Below, one piece after another: positions 6,913 to 12,719 of a stretch of DNA of 12,719 nt; position 1 is the stretch's first letter, and the number at the start of each line of letters is the position of its first letter. Source of the stretch: Bacteroidetes bacterium QH_10_64_37 (lineage in GTDB: Bacteria > Bacteroidota > Rhodothermia > Rhodothermales > Salinibacteraceae); contig PXSZ01000042.1 of NCBI GenBank assembly GCA_003023105.1, forward strand, positions 1-12,719, given 5' to 3'. The position numbers and the translations under genes are program-made. Below the pieces are notes generated by a model. It saw only the letters and a list, made by a program, of their open reading frames with translations, was not told where the DNA came from and searched no databases.

Positions 6913-6926
6913 GCCCTCCTTCCCCA

Positions 6927-7814
6927 ATGCGCCAGTACCTCGACTACCTCCAGGACGTCCTTGAAAACGGTACCCGGCACCAGGACCGCACCGGCACGGG
7001 CACGATCCGCGTCTTTGGGCGGCAGCTGCGATTCGACCTGTCCCGACGGCCGTCGGGATTCCCGCTGCTCACCACGAAGCGGGTGTGGATGCGAGGCGTG
7101 ACGGAGGAGCTGCTCTGGTTTCTGCGGGGCGAGACCAACATCCAGTCGCTCGTGCAGGCGGGCGTATCGATCTGGACGGACTGGCCGCTGAAGCGGTACC
7201 GCGAAGAAACCGGGGACGACATCAGCCAGGAGGCCTTCGAAGAGCAGATCGCGGAGGACGATGCGTTTGCGGAGCGGTGGGGTGACCTCGGCCCCATCTA
7301 CGGGAAGCAGTGGCGCGACTTTGAGGGGCCGGAGCGGCGAGTGGATCAGATCGAGCGCCTGGTGAAGGGGCTCCGCGAACAGCCGCACTCGCGCCGCCAC
7401 GTCGTGAGTGCCTGGCACCCCGCGCAGATGGAGGACACTGCTCTTCCGCCCTGCCACTACGCGTTCCAGTGCTTCGTGGAGAAGGATCGGCTATCTCTAG
7501 TGTGGCAACAGCGCAGTTGTGACAGCTTCATCGGACTTCCATTCAACATTGCGAGCTACGCCCTGCTCACGCACATGCTGGCCCAACAGGCCGATCTCAC
7601 ACCGCACGAACTCATCTTTCACGGCGGCGACTGCCATATTTACCAGAATCATCTCAAGCAAGTCGACGAGCAGCTCGCCCGTCAGCCTAGATCGCAGCCA
7701 ACCATCTCGCTTCCCGTAAATCCTCCAGATAACATTCAGGATTACAGATGGAAGGACATAGAGTTAGACGACTATAACCCCCATCCCCCAATTGACGCCC
7801 CAATTGCAGTATGA
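6927..7814 (+). CDS. thyA: thymidylate synthase
   Basis: Converts dUMP to dTMP using methylene-tetrahydrofolate; cytoplasmic. The 295-residue protein has every hallmark: RTGTGT (21-26, dUMP phosphate binding), the EELLWFLRGETNI stretch (60-72), the catalytic cysteine in LPPCHYAFQ (C176), QQRSCDSFIGLPFNIASYALL (195-215), GGDCHIYQNH (233-242) and the closing PHPPIDAPIAV. It is about 30 residues longer than the E. coli enzyme because of an acidic insert near 88-120 (ETGDDISQEAFEEQIAEDDA). I start at ATG 6927; the open frame back to 6789 runs through a C-rich repeat leader. Codon use changes sharply near 7491: A/T-ending codons are about 25 of 188 before and 43 of 107 after, with AGA, ATA, TTA and CTA only in the second part. 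All catalytic residues are kept. No dihydrofolate reductase gene follows. Confidence 0.96.
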   Translation: MRQYLDYLQDVLENGTRHQDRTGTGTIRVFGRQLRFDLSRRPSGFPLLTTKRVWMRGVTEELLWFLRGETNIQSLVQAGVSIWTDWPLKRYREETGDDISQEAFEEQIAEDDAFAERWGDLGPIYGKQWRDFEGPERRVDQIERLVKGLREQPHSRRHVVSAWHPAQMEDTALPPCHYAFQCFVEKDRLSLVWQQRSCDSFIGLPFNIASYALLTHMLAQQADLTPHELIFHGGDCHIYQNHLKQVDEQLARQPRSQPTISLPVNPPDNIQDYRWKDIELDDYNPHPPIDAPIAV

Positions 7815-8097
7815 CTCTACCTGAATGGGGAGGGGGTGAGTGGAAGAGCGTAAGGCCTATCTCCATGGGAAGGGTCACGAGAGACAAGTCATGCGAGTCA
7901 TGAGGGATGAGTCACGAGTGGGCTCAGTCCTTCGGCCGGGCTGGTCACAACGCTCGAACTGCAAGGTCCCTCACGCCCCGTTTCTCCCATCCCGATGGCG
8001 TTCGGGACACGTTCGCCCATTCCCTATTCCCCTTCGGACAGGAAGCCCGACTGTGTGTCCTCGATACGACGCGCCGGAGCGGGCCAAATCGGAGGAC
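7815..8097. other. intergenic stretch with short gtca(c/t)gag repeats
   Basis: No gene is supported here. Near-identical octamers gtcacgag (7874-7881 and 7911-7918), gtcatgag (7897-7904) and the related gtcatgcga (7888-7896) cluster in 45 bases, giving a small degenerate direct-repeat patch. Open frames in this interval have non-protein-like composition. The interval separates thyA from a decayed regulator gene and begins a relic-rich region. Confidence 0.5.
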
Positions 8098-8561
8098 TCA
8101 GAGACTGAGCTGCTCGTGGAAGGCCCGGGAGCGGCGGCGGGAGAGCTCCACCTCGATTCCGTCCTCCAGCGTGGCCTTCAGCTTGCCCTTCGACCACGGC
8201 GTCACGTCATCGATCCACCGGAGATTGAGGACGTGCTGGCGGCTGACGCGAAAGAAGCAGGCCGGGTCGAGGCGGTCTTCGAGGTAGCTGAGCGAGCGGT
8301 GGATGAGCGGCGTTTCGCCGTCGAAGTAGAGCCGCGTGTAGTTGCCCGCCGCTTCGAAGAGGCGCACGTCGGCCAGCTGGACGAACCAGCAGCGTTCCTC
8401 ATCCTTCACGAACCCCTGCTCCTCGGCGGTGAGCGTGCGCCGCGGCTCCTCCTCTTCCGACACCACGGCCTGCGGCCTTGCCCACCACCTCGACTCCGTC
8501 GTATGGCTCCAGCAGGCGCCGAAGCTCGCGGCGCGCCAGGCGCTCGTCGCACGATTCCCAT
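8098..8561 (-). pseudogene. LytTR-type response regulator, internally deleted
   Basis: The DNA-binding half is intact. From 8466 (a GTG) to the TGA at 8098 a 122-residue frame holds a LytTR domain: CWFVQLADVRLFEAAGNYTR, then RSLSYLEDRLDPACFFRVSR and a final ELSRRRSRAFHEQLSL. In another frame just upstream (about 8548-8470) stands DERLARRELRRLLEPYDGVE followed by VVGKAA. This is the start of the receiver domain of the same family, normally preceded by IVDD. Between the two pieces roughly 100 receiver residues are missing, including the phosphoacceptor Asp, and the frame changes. No partner sensor kinase is present. The LytTR part might still be translated from the GTG, but phospho-control is lost. 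It is best read as a decaying gene. Confidence 0.75.
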
Positions 8562-9083
8562 CGGTGCGCGACCGCTGTCGGTGTGCAGGATGGCGAGTTG
8601 AGGGATTTATGGGAGGGACCTCGGCTCAAAGTGATAGGTGGCCAGACGTGCTGTAGATTTTTCCGCCTCCGCTGAATCAGGGATGTAGATCTTTCTCATC
8701 TCAGCATGGGACCCGATCTCCGCCCACAGAGGCTTCCCAAACTGGGGTCATCTCATTTGTGTGCCACGTTCTGATGAAGGGAAACTGCAGGCCACTCGGA
8801 ATAAAACTATGTGCGTGCACGTGTGGCGGGTGGAGCGCCCTTTGAATTCGGGGGCCCGTCGCCAAATACTGAGCGATCCCCCGATTTTAGCAGTCGTACT
8901 GGTATTTGCCCGAGGGGAATGCCCCCATTCCCCGGGAACTGCCGTAACGAGAATGGGACGGTTGGAACGGTTTTAGCAGGCCCAAACGCACCCCGTCGGT
9001 CACCACCGCAGGCGTGAGAATCGCAGGCGCTGGGCGAACCGACATTCCAACCTCGTAGCACTTGCTGTAGCGACCCGTATCGA
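8562..9083. other. gene-poor stretch with possible coding fragments
   Basis: No complete gene is convincing. On the minus strand 8699-8607 encodes a 30-residue ATG frame (MRKIYIPDSAEAEKSTARLA...) that reads like real protein and stays open about 14 codons upstream without a start; it may be a fragment of a lost gene. A perfect 8-bp hairpin, ggggaatg/cattcccc with a CCCC loop, lies at 8914-8933 without a T run. A 166-codon minus frame over 8807-9307 has non-protein-like composition and overlaps a more plausible plus-strand gene. Confidence 0.4.
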
Positions 9084-9323
9084 ATGTCCCGCAACGATTC
9101 CTTTCTCCCGTTTGGCTCCGGCCAGGACTCCGATTCCGAGGGCCATTCGATCAACGACCTTCCGCCTGGACTTCGCCGCGCTGGACGCGACGCATACCGG
9201 CGGGGATGGGAGGAATACCGCAAAGCCGATTGTCCCTTCGGTTCCGAGGACCAAGCCATGCTCGTCTGGTTCTCATTCAACCGTGGAAGTGCAGGGGGCG
9301 CTCTCACGGTAAGCCGGAACTAG
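9084..9323 (+). CDS. small protein, possibly ribosome-modulation-factor-like
   Basis: A 79-residue protein starting at ATG 9084. After an N-terminal tail rich in D and S (SGQDSDSEGHSINDLP) comes GRDAYRRGWEEYRKADCPFG, then SEDQAMLVWFSFNRG. The order 'A-Y-x2-G ... C-P-F ... W ... G' recalls ribosome modulation factor and its short relatives, which have a G-x-x-A/G helix, a CP[YF] turn and a final W-x-x-G-W. The last element does not align perfectly, so this is a tentative family call. RMF-type proteins bind ribosomes in stationary phase. It stands alone in a region of relics, with no operon partner. It could instead be a leftover ORF. Confidence 0.45.
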   Translation: MSRNDSFLPFGSGQDSDSEGHSINDLPPGLRRAGRDAYRRGWEEYRKADCPFGSEDQAMLVWFSFNRGSAGGALTVSRN

Positions 9324-9368
9324 AGACGTGTTCTTCTGCCCAGGATTTTTCCATCACACTGATGCGTC

Positions 9369-9674
9369 ATGAATGAACCCGCTTCGACTGTCAATATCAC
9401 CTTTCAAAGCCCGGCACGGACGAATCTTTCTCGGGCCTCCTCCCGCCATAGTCGAGATCTCAAAGGGGTCCCCACCTCCACAGCCCGGAAAATGGCCAGG
9501 GACTTCACCACCTACAAGCACGAGCCGTCCACGATCGACGGGAAGAGGCTGTACAAGTACCAGCCATTGGGAGGAAGAGAAACCTCCAAGAGCGAAGTAT
9601 CTGTTGCCCTCGACTTCGGGGAAATCGTTGCCCTGGAGGTAGAACGGAAAGCGCTACCGCGAAAAGTGTCCTGA
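9369..9674 (+). CDS. unrecognised ORF, possibly a gene fragment
   Basis: A 101-residue frame from ATG 9369 to TGA 9672-9674. The first third (SPARTNLSRASSRHSRDLKG) is not protein-like in composition. The middle and end (DFTTYKHEPSTIDGKRLYKY, SEVSVALDFGEIVALEVERK) look more like real beta-rich protein. I recognise no family. The stop is followed in the same frame by the type IX sorting domain remnant, so this may be the decayed body of that secreted protein; that is a guess. No signal peptide is visible. An overlapping +1 frame (9373-9642) is less plausible. Confidence 0.3.
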   Translation: MNEPASTVNITFQSPARTNLSRASSRHSRDLKGVPTSTARKMARDFTTYKHEPSTIDGKRLYKYQPLGGRETSKSEVSVALDFGEIVALEVERKALPRKVS

Positions 9675-10011
9675 TCTAACGCACGACTCAACTGCGGCTC
9701 CCAGTCCGTCCCCCTCAGCGAGGAGGTTGTCATCCGGCTCGGCCTCCCGAATCAGCTCACGCTCCACTCTCCCTTCCCCAACCCCGCCCGTCGGCACGTC
9801 CGCCTCCGTTTCGAAATCCCGACGCCGACGGAGGTACAGGTCGCGATCTACGATCTTCTGGGCCGACAGGTGAAGACGCTCGTGGACGCCCCCCTCGATG
9901 CGGGACGCCACACGGAGCCCTTTTCGGTCTCCTCCTTCCCCCGGCATGTACTTCGTCCGGCTGCGGGGGAACGGCACGTCCCGGACGCGGAAGTTCACGG
10001 TGATCCGGTGA
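9675..10011 (+). pseudogene. type IX secretion C-terminal sorting domain, frameshifted remnant
   Basis: From 9675 the frame reads ...VPLSEEVVIRLGLPNQLTLH then SPFPNPARRHVRLRFEIP, TEVQVAIYDLLGRQVKTLVD and AGRHTEPFSVSSFP. This is the standard order of the sorting domain: the PNP motif, a strand, 'YDLLGR.V.TLV', then 'AG.H...F....LPSGMY'. At the C run 9938-9942 the frame breaks. One base further on, GMYFVRLRGNGTSRTRKFTV continues to Ile-Arg and TGA at 10009-10011, the canonical end. Two missing bases would restore FPSGMYFVRL. Such domains send outer-membrane-crossing cargo to the Por secretion system in Bacteroidota. The cargo protein itself is missing or unrecognisable, and there is no start codon, so this is a relic. 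Confidence 0.8.
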
Positions 10012-10402
10012 CCAGTGTAGTGCTTCGTCAACTGTGATCCTTTAGCCTTTTCTCTGGAAGCCAGGAGGGATTCAGCCCGGCATGTCTCTAAAAAAGTACC
10101 GCTGCGCCGATGAAGGGACGACGCGCGTCGTCCCTACGAAACCGGATGGAGAGTAGAACCCATAGAAGGAGCGTTGACGAAGCAATAGAGCCTGCCACCG
10201 CTTCTTTCCCGTTCACCGCGTTCGGGGCACTCGAACGGCCTACATGCACCATAAGATAATTAGGGACGAGCCAAGAAATGCGATGCGGGAGCACAATGGA
10301 GCCTTAATTTGCAATATCGAAAACCTCGAGGCCCTCAAGTCTGTCGGTGTCTTCCGATGGCTCCTGCACACGAAATCGTAAATCACCTGGCAACACCAAG
10401 CC
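10012..10402. other. gene-poor stretch before the rfbF remnant
   Basis: No recognised gene. The interval carries a 22-bp palindrome (listed separately) and a 45-codon plus-strand frame, ATG 10244 to TAA 10379-10381 (MHHKIIRDEPRNAMREHNGA...), that I cannot assign. Local composition is more AT-rich than the flanking genes. Confidence 0.4.
10114..10135. repeat. 22-bp perfect palindrome
   Basis: The half-site agggacgacgc is followed immediately by its exact reverse complement, with no spacer. It would form an 11-bp stem only as a cruciform or with a few loop bases lost. There is no T run on either side. It resembles REP-type intergenic palindromes, and a dyad for a DNA-binding protein is also possible. 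Confidence 0.9.
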
Positions 10403-10576
10403 ATGAAGGTAGCCATCCTTTCGGGCAGCCGCATTAAACGCCTGCGTCCTTACATTGGGGACGAACCGTTCATGCTCACCTGGGGCGACGGAGAACCGAT
10501 TGTCTCTACCGGGCCGCTCGATTTCAGTGAGCTCGCCGCAGACGGAAATGACTCAGTTCCGGTGGAGAGCCGTTGA
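10403..10576 (+). pseudogene. rfbF: remnant of glucose-1-phosphate cytidylyltransferase
   Basis: A 57-codon frame. It opens MKVAIL, the usual nucleotidyltransferase start. It then jumps directly to RLRPYIGDEPFMLTWGDG, a stretch normally found about 120 residues further on in RfbF (compare the family's 'GGRLKRVRPYIGDE.FMLTYGDGV'). The remaining 27 residues ([20 protein letters not shown]...) do not clearly match. The signature loop GGxGTRL and the central part are gone, so the product cannot be an enzyme. The fusion could have arisen by deletion between two Gly-Gly stretches. The full enzyme makes CDP-glucose, the first step toward CDP-linked deoxysugars. In many genomes rfbF heads clusters that also hold an epimerase and a C-methyltransferase, exactly what follows here. 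The frame is intact, so a short peptide could be made. Confidence 0.7.
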
Positions 10577-10662
10577 GGTCCCGGCATTCCCGAGTAGGCT
10601 CTGCAAGGAGGTCTCGCTGCGGATCTTCCTCTTCGATCTTTCCCTCCCACCCTCATCGTTCT

Positions 10663-11709
10663 ATGCGCGTACTCGTCACGGGACATCGAGGCTACATCGG
10701 CACTGTTCTCGTTCCCATGCTCCTCGACCGAGGCCACGACGTGATCGGGCTTGATACCGATCTGTACCGTCGATCGACGTTCGGGGCCGAGCCTCAGTCC
10801 GTCCCCACGATCGAGAAAGACATTCGCGACGCGAGAAAAGAAGACATCGAGGGAGCCGACGCGGTAATTCATCTGGCCGCCTTGTCGAACGACCCCCTCG
10901 GCAACCTGCGGCCCGAGCGTACCTACGAAATCAACCACCGCGCGTCCGTCCGGTTGGCGGAGCTGGCCAAGCAGCAGGGCGTCGAGCGGTTTCTCTTCTC
11001 CTCCTCGTGCAGCATCTACGGCGCCGCCAGCGACGCATTCGTCGACGAAACGGCCCCGTTCAACCCCGTCACCCCCTACGGCGAGACGAAGGTGCTCGTT
11101 GAGCGCGACCTGTCGACGCTGGCCGACGGCGACTTTACGCCGACCTCCCTCCGCAACGCGACGGCGTACGGAGCCTCGCCCCGCCTCCGCTTCGACCTCG
11201 TGGTGAACAACCTGACGGCCTGGGCGATGGCCACCGGCGAGGTCTTCTTGAAGAGCGACGGCACCCCGTGGCGCCCCATCGTCCACGTCCGCGACATCTC
11301 GCAGGCGTTTATCGCGGTCTTGGAGGCCGACCGCGGTCACGTTCACGACGAGGCGTTCAACGTGGGCCGCACGGACGAGAACTACCAGATCCGCGAGATC
11401 GCCGAGGTGATCCGTGAGACCGTTCCGAATACGGAGATCGGGTTTGCCGACGACGCCAGCCCCGACGAGCGAACGTACCGGGTGAGCTGTGAGAAAATTC
11501 AGCGGGCCCTTCCAGCGTACGAGCCGCAGTGGACGCTGGAACGCGGGGCCGAAGAGCTCTATGAGGCCTACGAGCACCACGGCGTACGGGTCGACGATTT
11601 CGAGGGGCCGCGCTACAAGCGCCTGGCCCAAATCCAGAAACTGAAAGCGGACGGGCTGCTCGACGACACGCTGCGCTGGACGCACGCACCGAAGACCGCC
11701 GTCGCGTGA
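10663..11709 (+). CDS. NAD-dependent epimerase/dehydratase (extended SDR) acting on a nucleotide sugar
   Basis: A 348-residue extended short-chain dehydrogenase. [11 protein letters not shown] (3-13) is the TGxxGxxG NAD-binding motif, and the acidic D31 after the second strand favours NAD(H). [14 protein letters not shown] (68-81) is the usual 'HLAA' segment. SSSCSIYG (113-120) and YGETK (Y139, K143) form the Ser-Tyr-Lys catalytic set. [20 protein letters not shown] and [17 protein letters not shown] are the substrate-side loops of NDP-sugar enzymes. The open frame extends back to 10573, but MRVLVTG at 10663 is the natural start. No Shine-Dalgarno sequence lies in front of it. A 69-base gap separates it from a sugar C-methyltransferase. 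Together with the upstream rfbF relic this suggests modification of a CDP- or dTDP-deoxysugar; epimerase, reductase or dehydratase activity cannot be told apart from sequence. Confidence 0.88.
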   Translation: MRVLVTGHRGYIGTVLVPMLLDRGHDVIGLDTDLYRRSTFGAEPQSVPTIEKDIRDARKEDIEGADAVIHLAALSNDPLGNLRPERTYEINHRASVRLAELAKQQGVERFLFSSSCSIYGAASDAFVDETAPFNPVTPYGETKVLVERDLSTLADGDFTPTSLRNATAYGASPRLRFDLVVNNLTAWAMATGEVFLKSDGTPWRPIVHVRDISQAFIAVLEADRGHVHDEAFNVGRTDENYQIREIAEVIRETVPNTEIGFADDASPDERTYRVSCEKIQRALPAYEPQWTLERGAEELYEAYEHHGVRVDDFEGPRYKRLAQIQKLKADGLLDDTLRWTHAPKTAVA

Positions 11710-11778
11710 GTCTCGAAAGCCACTTGCCCTTCAGCACTCGTTCTGTCGCTCGTTCAATCACACCGTCCCCTGTCAAGT

Positions 11779-12719
11779 ATGGAAGCTACGGCCACCGTTC
11801 AAGACCTCTACACCGTGGAGACCGAATGCCGGTCCTGCGGCTCCGGGGCCGTTACGTCGGTCATCAAGTTTGGGAACACCCCCCTCGCCGACCGGCTCTT
11901 GACGGAGGTGTCGCTGCACAAGCCGGAGCCAATCGTGCCGCTCACGCTGGGCTTTTGCCCCGACTGTGGGCTGGCACAGATCCGAGAGACCGTCGATCCC
12001 GAGGTGCTCTTCTTTGACGAATGTCCCTATTTCTCGTCAGTCTCCCCGTCCCTGCTCGAGCACTTCCGGGAGAGCGCCCTGAACCTGATTGAGACGCGCG
12101 ACCTCGACGCGGAGAGCTTCGTCCTGGAGGCGGGGAGCAACGACGGCTACATGCTTCGCAACTTCGCCGAGCGGGACATTCCGGTGCTCGGCATCGATCC
12201 AGCCGAGGAACCGGCCCGGACGGCCCGGGAGAAGGGAATTGAGACGCGGTGCACCTTCTTCACCAAGCAGCGTGCACGGGAGTTGCGGGCAGAAGGCATT
12301 CAGGCAGACCTCTTCCTGGCCAACAATGTGCTGGCTCACGTCCCCGACCTGAACGGCTTCGTGGAGGGCATTCGCATTGCCCTAAAGTCGGACGGGATGG
12401 CCGTCATCGAGGTGCCCTACGTCGTCGATCTCGTAGACCACGGCGCGTTCGACACCATCTACCATCAGCATCTGTGCTACTTCTCCGTCACGGCGCTGGA
12501 CCGGCTGTTTCGGCGCCACGACCTCTACCTCAACGACGTGGAACGGACCTCCATCCACGGGGGATCGCTTCGCCTGTACGTCGAGCCCCGAGAGCACGTC
12601 CCGTCCTCTGTGCGCACCCTCCTGGGGATGGAGCGGGGGCGCGGCGTGGATCAGGTCGAGTTTTACCGGTCGTTCGGCGACCGCGTCGCCCGGATCCGGA
12701 GCAACCTGCGGCGAACGAT
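11779..12719 (+). CDS. SAM-dependent sugar C-methyltransferase (N-terminal 313 residues)
   Basis: The gene runs off the window with no stop. From ATG 11779, CRSC (C16, C19) and CPDC (C59, C62) make the N-terminal zinc-binding domain of the TylC3/NovU/TcaB9-type sugar C-methyltransferases. YFSSVSPSLLEHF (83-95) starts the methyltransferase domain. VLEAGSNDGYMLRNF (114-128) is the SAM-binding loop, LANNVLAHVPDLNGF (179-193) the second conserved block, and FDTIYHQHLCYFS (223-235) the active-site block. HGGSLRLYV (259-267) begins the C-terminal domain. Known members add a methyl group to carbon 3 of a 4-keto-6-deoxy nucleotide sugar. Position 229 is Gln where many relatives have Glu (YHEH). It follows the epimerase by 69 bases on the same strand and is probably co-transcribed, as part of a surface-polysaccharide or glycan cluster. 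Confidence 0.93.
   Translation, partial: MEATATVQDLYTVETECRSCGSGAVTSVIKFGNTPLADRLLTEVSLHKPEPIVPLTLGFCPDCGLAQIRETVDPEVLFFDECPYFSSVSPSLLEHFRESALNLIETRDLDAESFVLEAGSNDGYMLRNFAERDIPVLGIDPAEEPARTAREKGIETRCTFFTKQRARELRAEGIQADLFLANNVLAHVPDLNGFVEGIRIALKSDGMAVIEVPYVVDLVDHGAFDTIYHQHLCYFSVTALDRLFRRHDLYLNDVERTSIHGGSLRLYVEPREHVPSSVRTLLGMERGRGVDQVEFYRSFGDRVARIRSNLRRT

Noticed and set aside
6789..6926. N-terminal extension of ThyA to 6789
   Set aside because: The extension translates a C-rich repeat (HTPVPTLSLSHTPTLPRPPS) and the family start MRQYLDYL fits ATG 6927.
8807..9307. 166-codon minus-strand ORF
   Set aside because: Composition is Ser/Pro/Arg-rich without domains, and it overlaps the better plus-strand candidate at 9084-9323.
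10605..10612. A perfect AAGGAGGT Shine-Dalgarno-like site upstream of the epimerase
   Set aside because: No ATG, GTG or TTG stands at a suitable distance in a useful frame; the true ATG is about 50 bases away. Probably chance or a leftover of the rfbF region.
10450..11685. Long minus-strand open frame opposite the epimerase
   Set aside because: Its translation is low-complexity (V/R/G-rich) and has no family features; it is a high-GC shadow of the epimerase gene.

Overview
The window most resembles a high-GC, halophilic member of the Bacteroidota/Rhodothermota group; a Salinibacter-like organism is my best guess. This is inference from four things: strongly GC-ending codons, acidic proteins (the 95-residue protein at 6391-6678 has about 19 Asp/Glu against 5 Lys/Arg), almost no Shine-Dalgarno sequences before the clear genes, and a fragment of a type IX secretion C-terminal sorting domain. 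No rRNA, tRNA, CRISPR array or intact mobile element was seen.

Left part (1-4780, all minus strand). Read from 4780 downward: korA (fused gamma-alpha subunit) and korB (beta subunit) of a 2-oxoacid, probably 2-oxoglutarate, ferredoxin oxidoreductase; an intact DoxX-family membrane protein; a second DoxX paralogue broken by one missing base; and the N-terminus of an FAD-dependent amine-oxidase-type oxidoreductase that runs off the window. Same-strand order and modest gaps suggest one redox-related transcription unit. KorB has an unusual repetitive acidic N-terminal extension of about 135 residues. An AT-rich repeat cluster lies between korA and korB and overlaps the korA stop codon.

Middle part (4781-7814). 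cysH (assimilatory APS reductase, minus) diverges from apaG (plus). A small acidic protein of unknown function (minus) converges on apaG. thyA (thymidylate synthase, plus) follows a G-rich/C-rich leader with a 10-bp hairpin and a G-quadruplex-type motif. The last 107 codons of thyA change abruptly in codon use.

Right-middle part (7815-10576) is mostly relics: an internally deleted LytTR response regulator, a small possible ribosome-modulation-factor-like protein, an unrecognised ORF, a frameshifted type IX sorting domain, a 22-bp perfect palindrome, and a 57-codon remnant of glucose-1-phosphate cytidylyltransferase (rfbF).

Right end (10663-12719, plus). An NAD-dependent nucleotide-sugar epimerase/dehydratase is followed by the start of a zinc-binding sugar C-methyltransferase. 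With the rfbF remnant upstream, this looks like the edge of a surface-polysaccharide cluster making a C-methylated deoxysugar. The relics and the codon break in thyA suggest a rearranged island boundary. I did not find a convincing wholly new system; the most interesting signals are the rfbF and sorting-domain relics, the thyA mosaic, the KorB extension and the DoxX frameshift.
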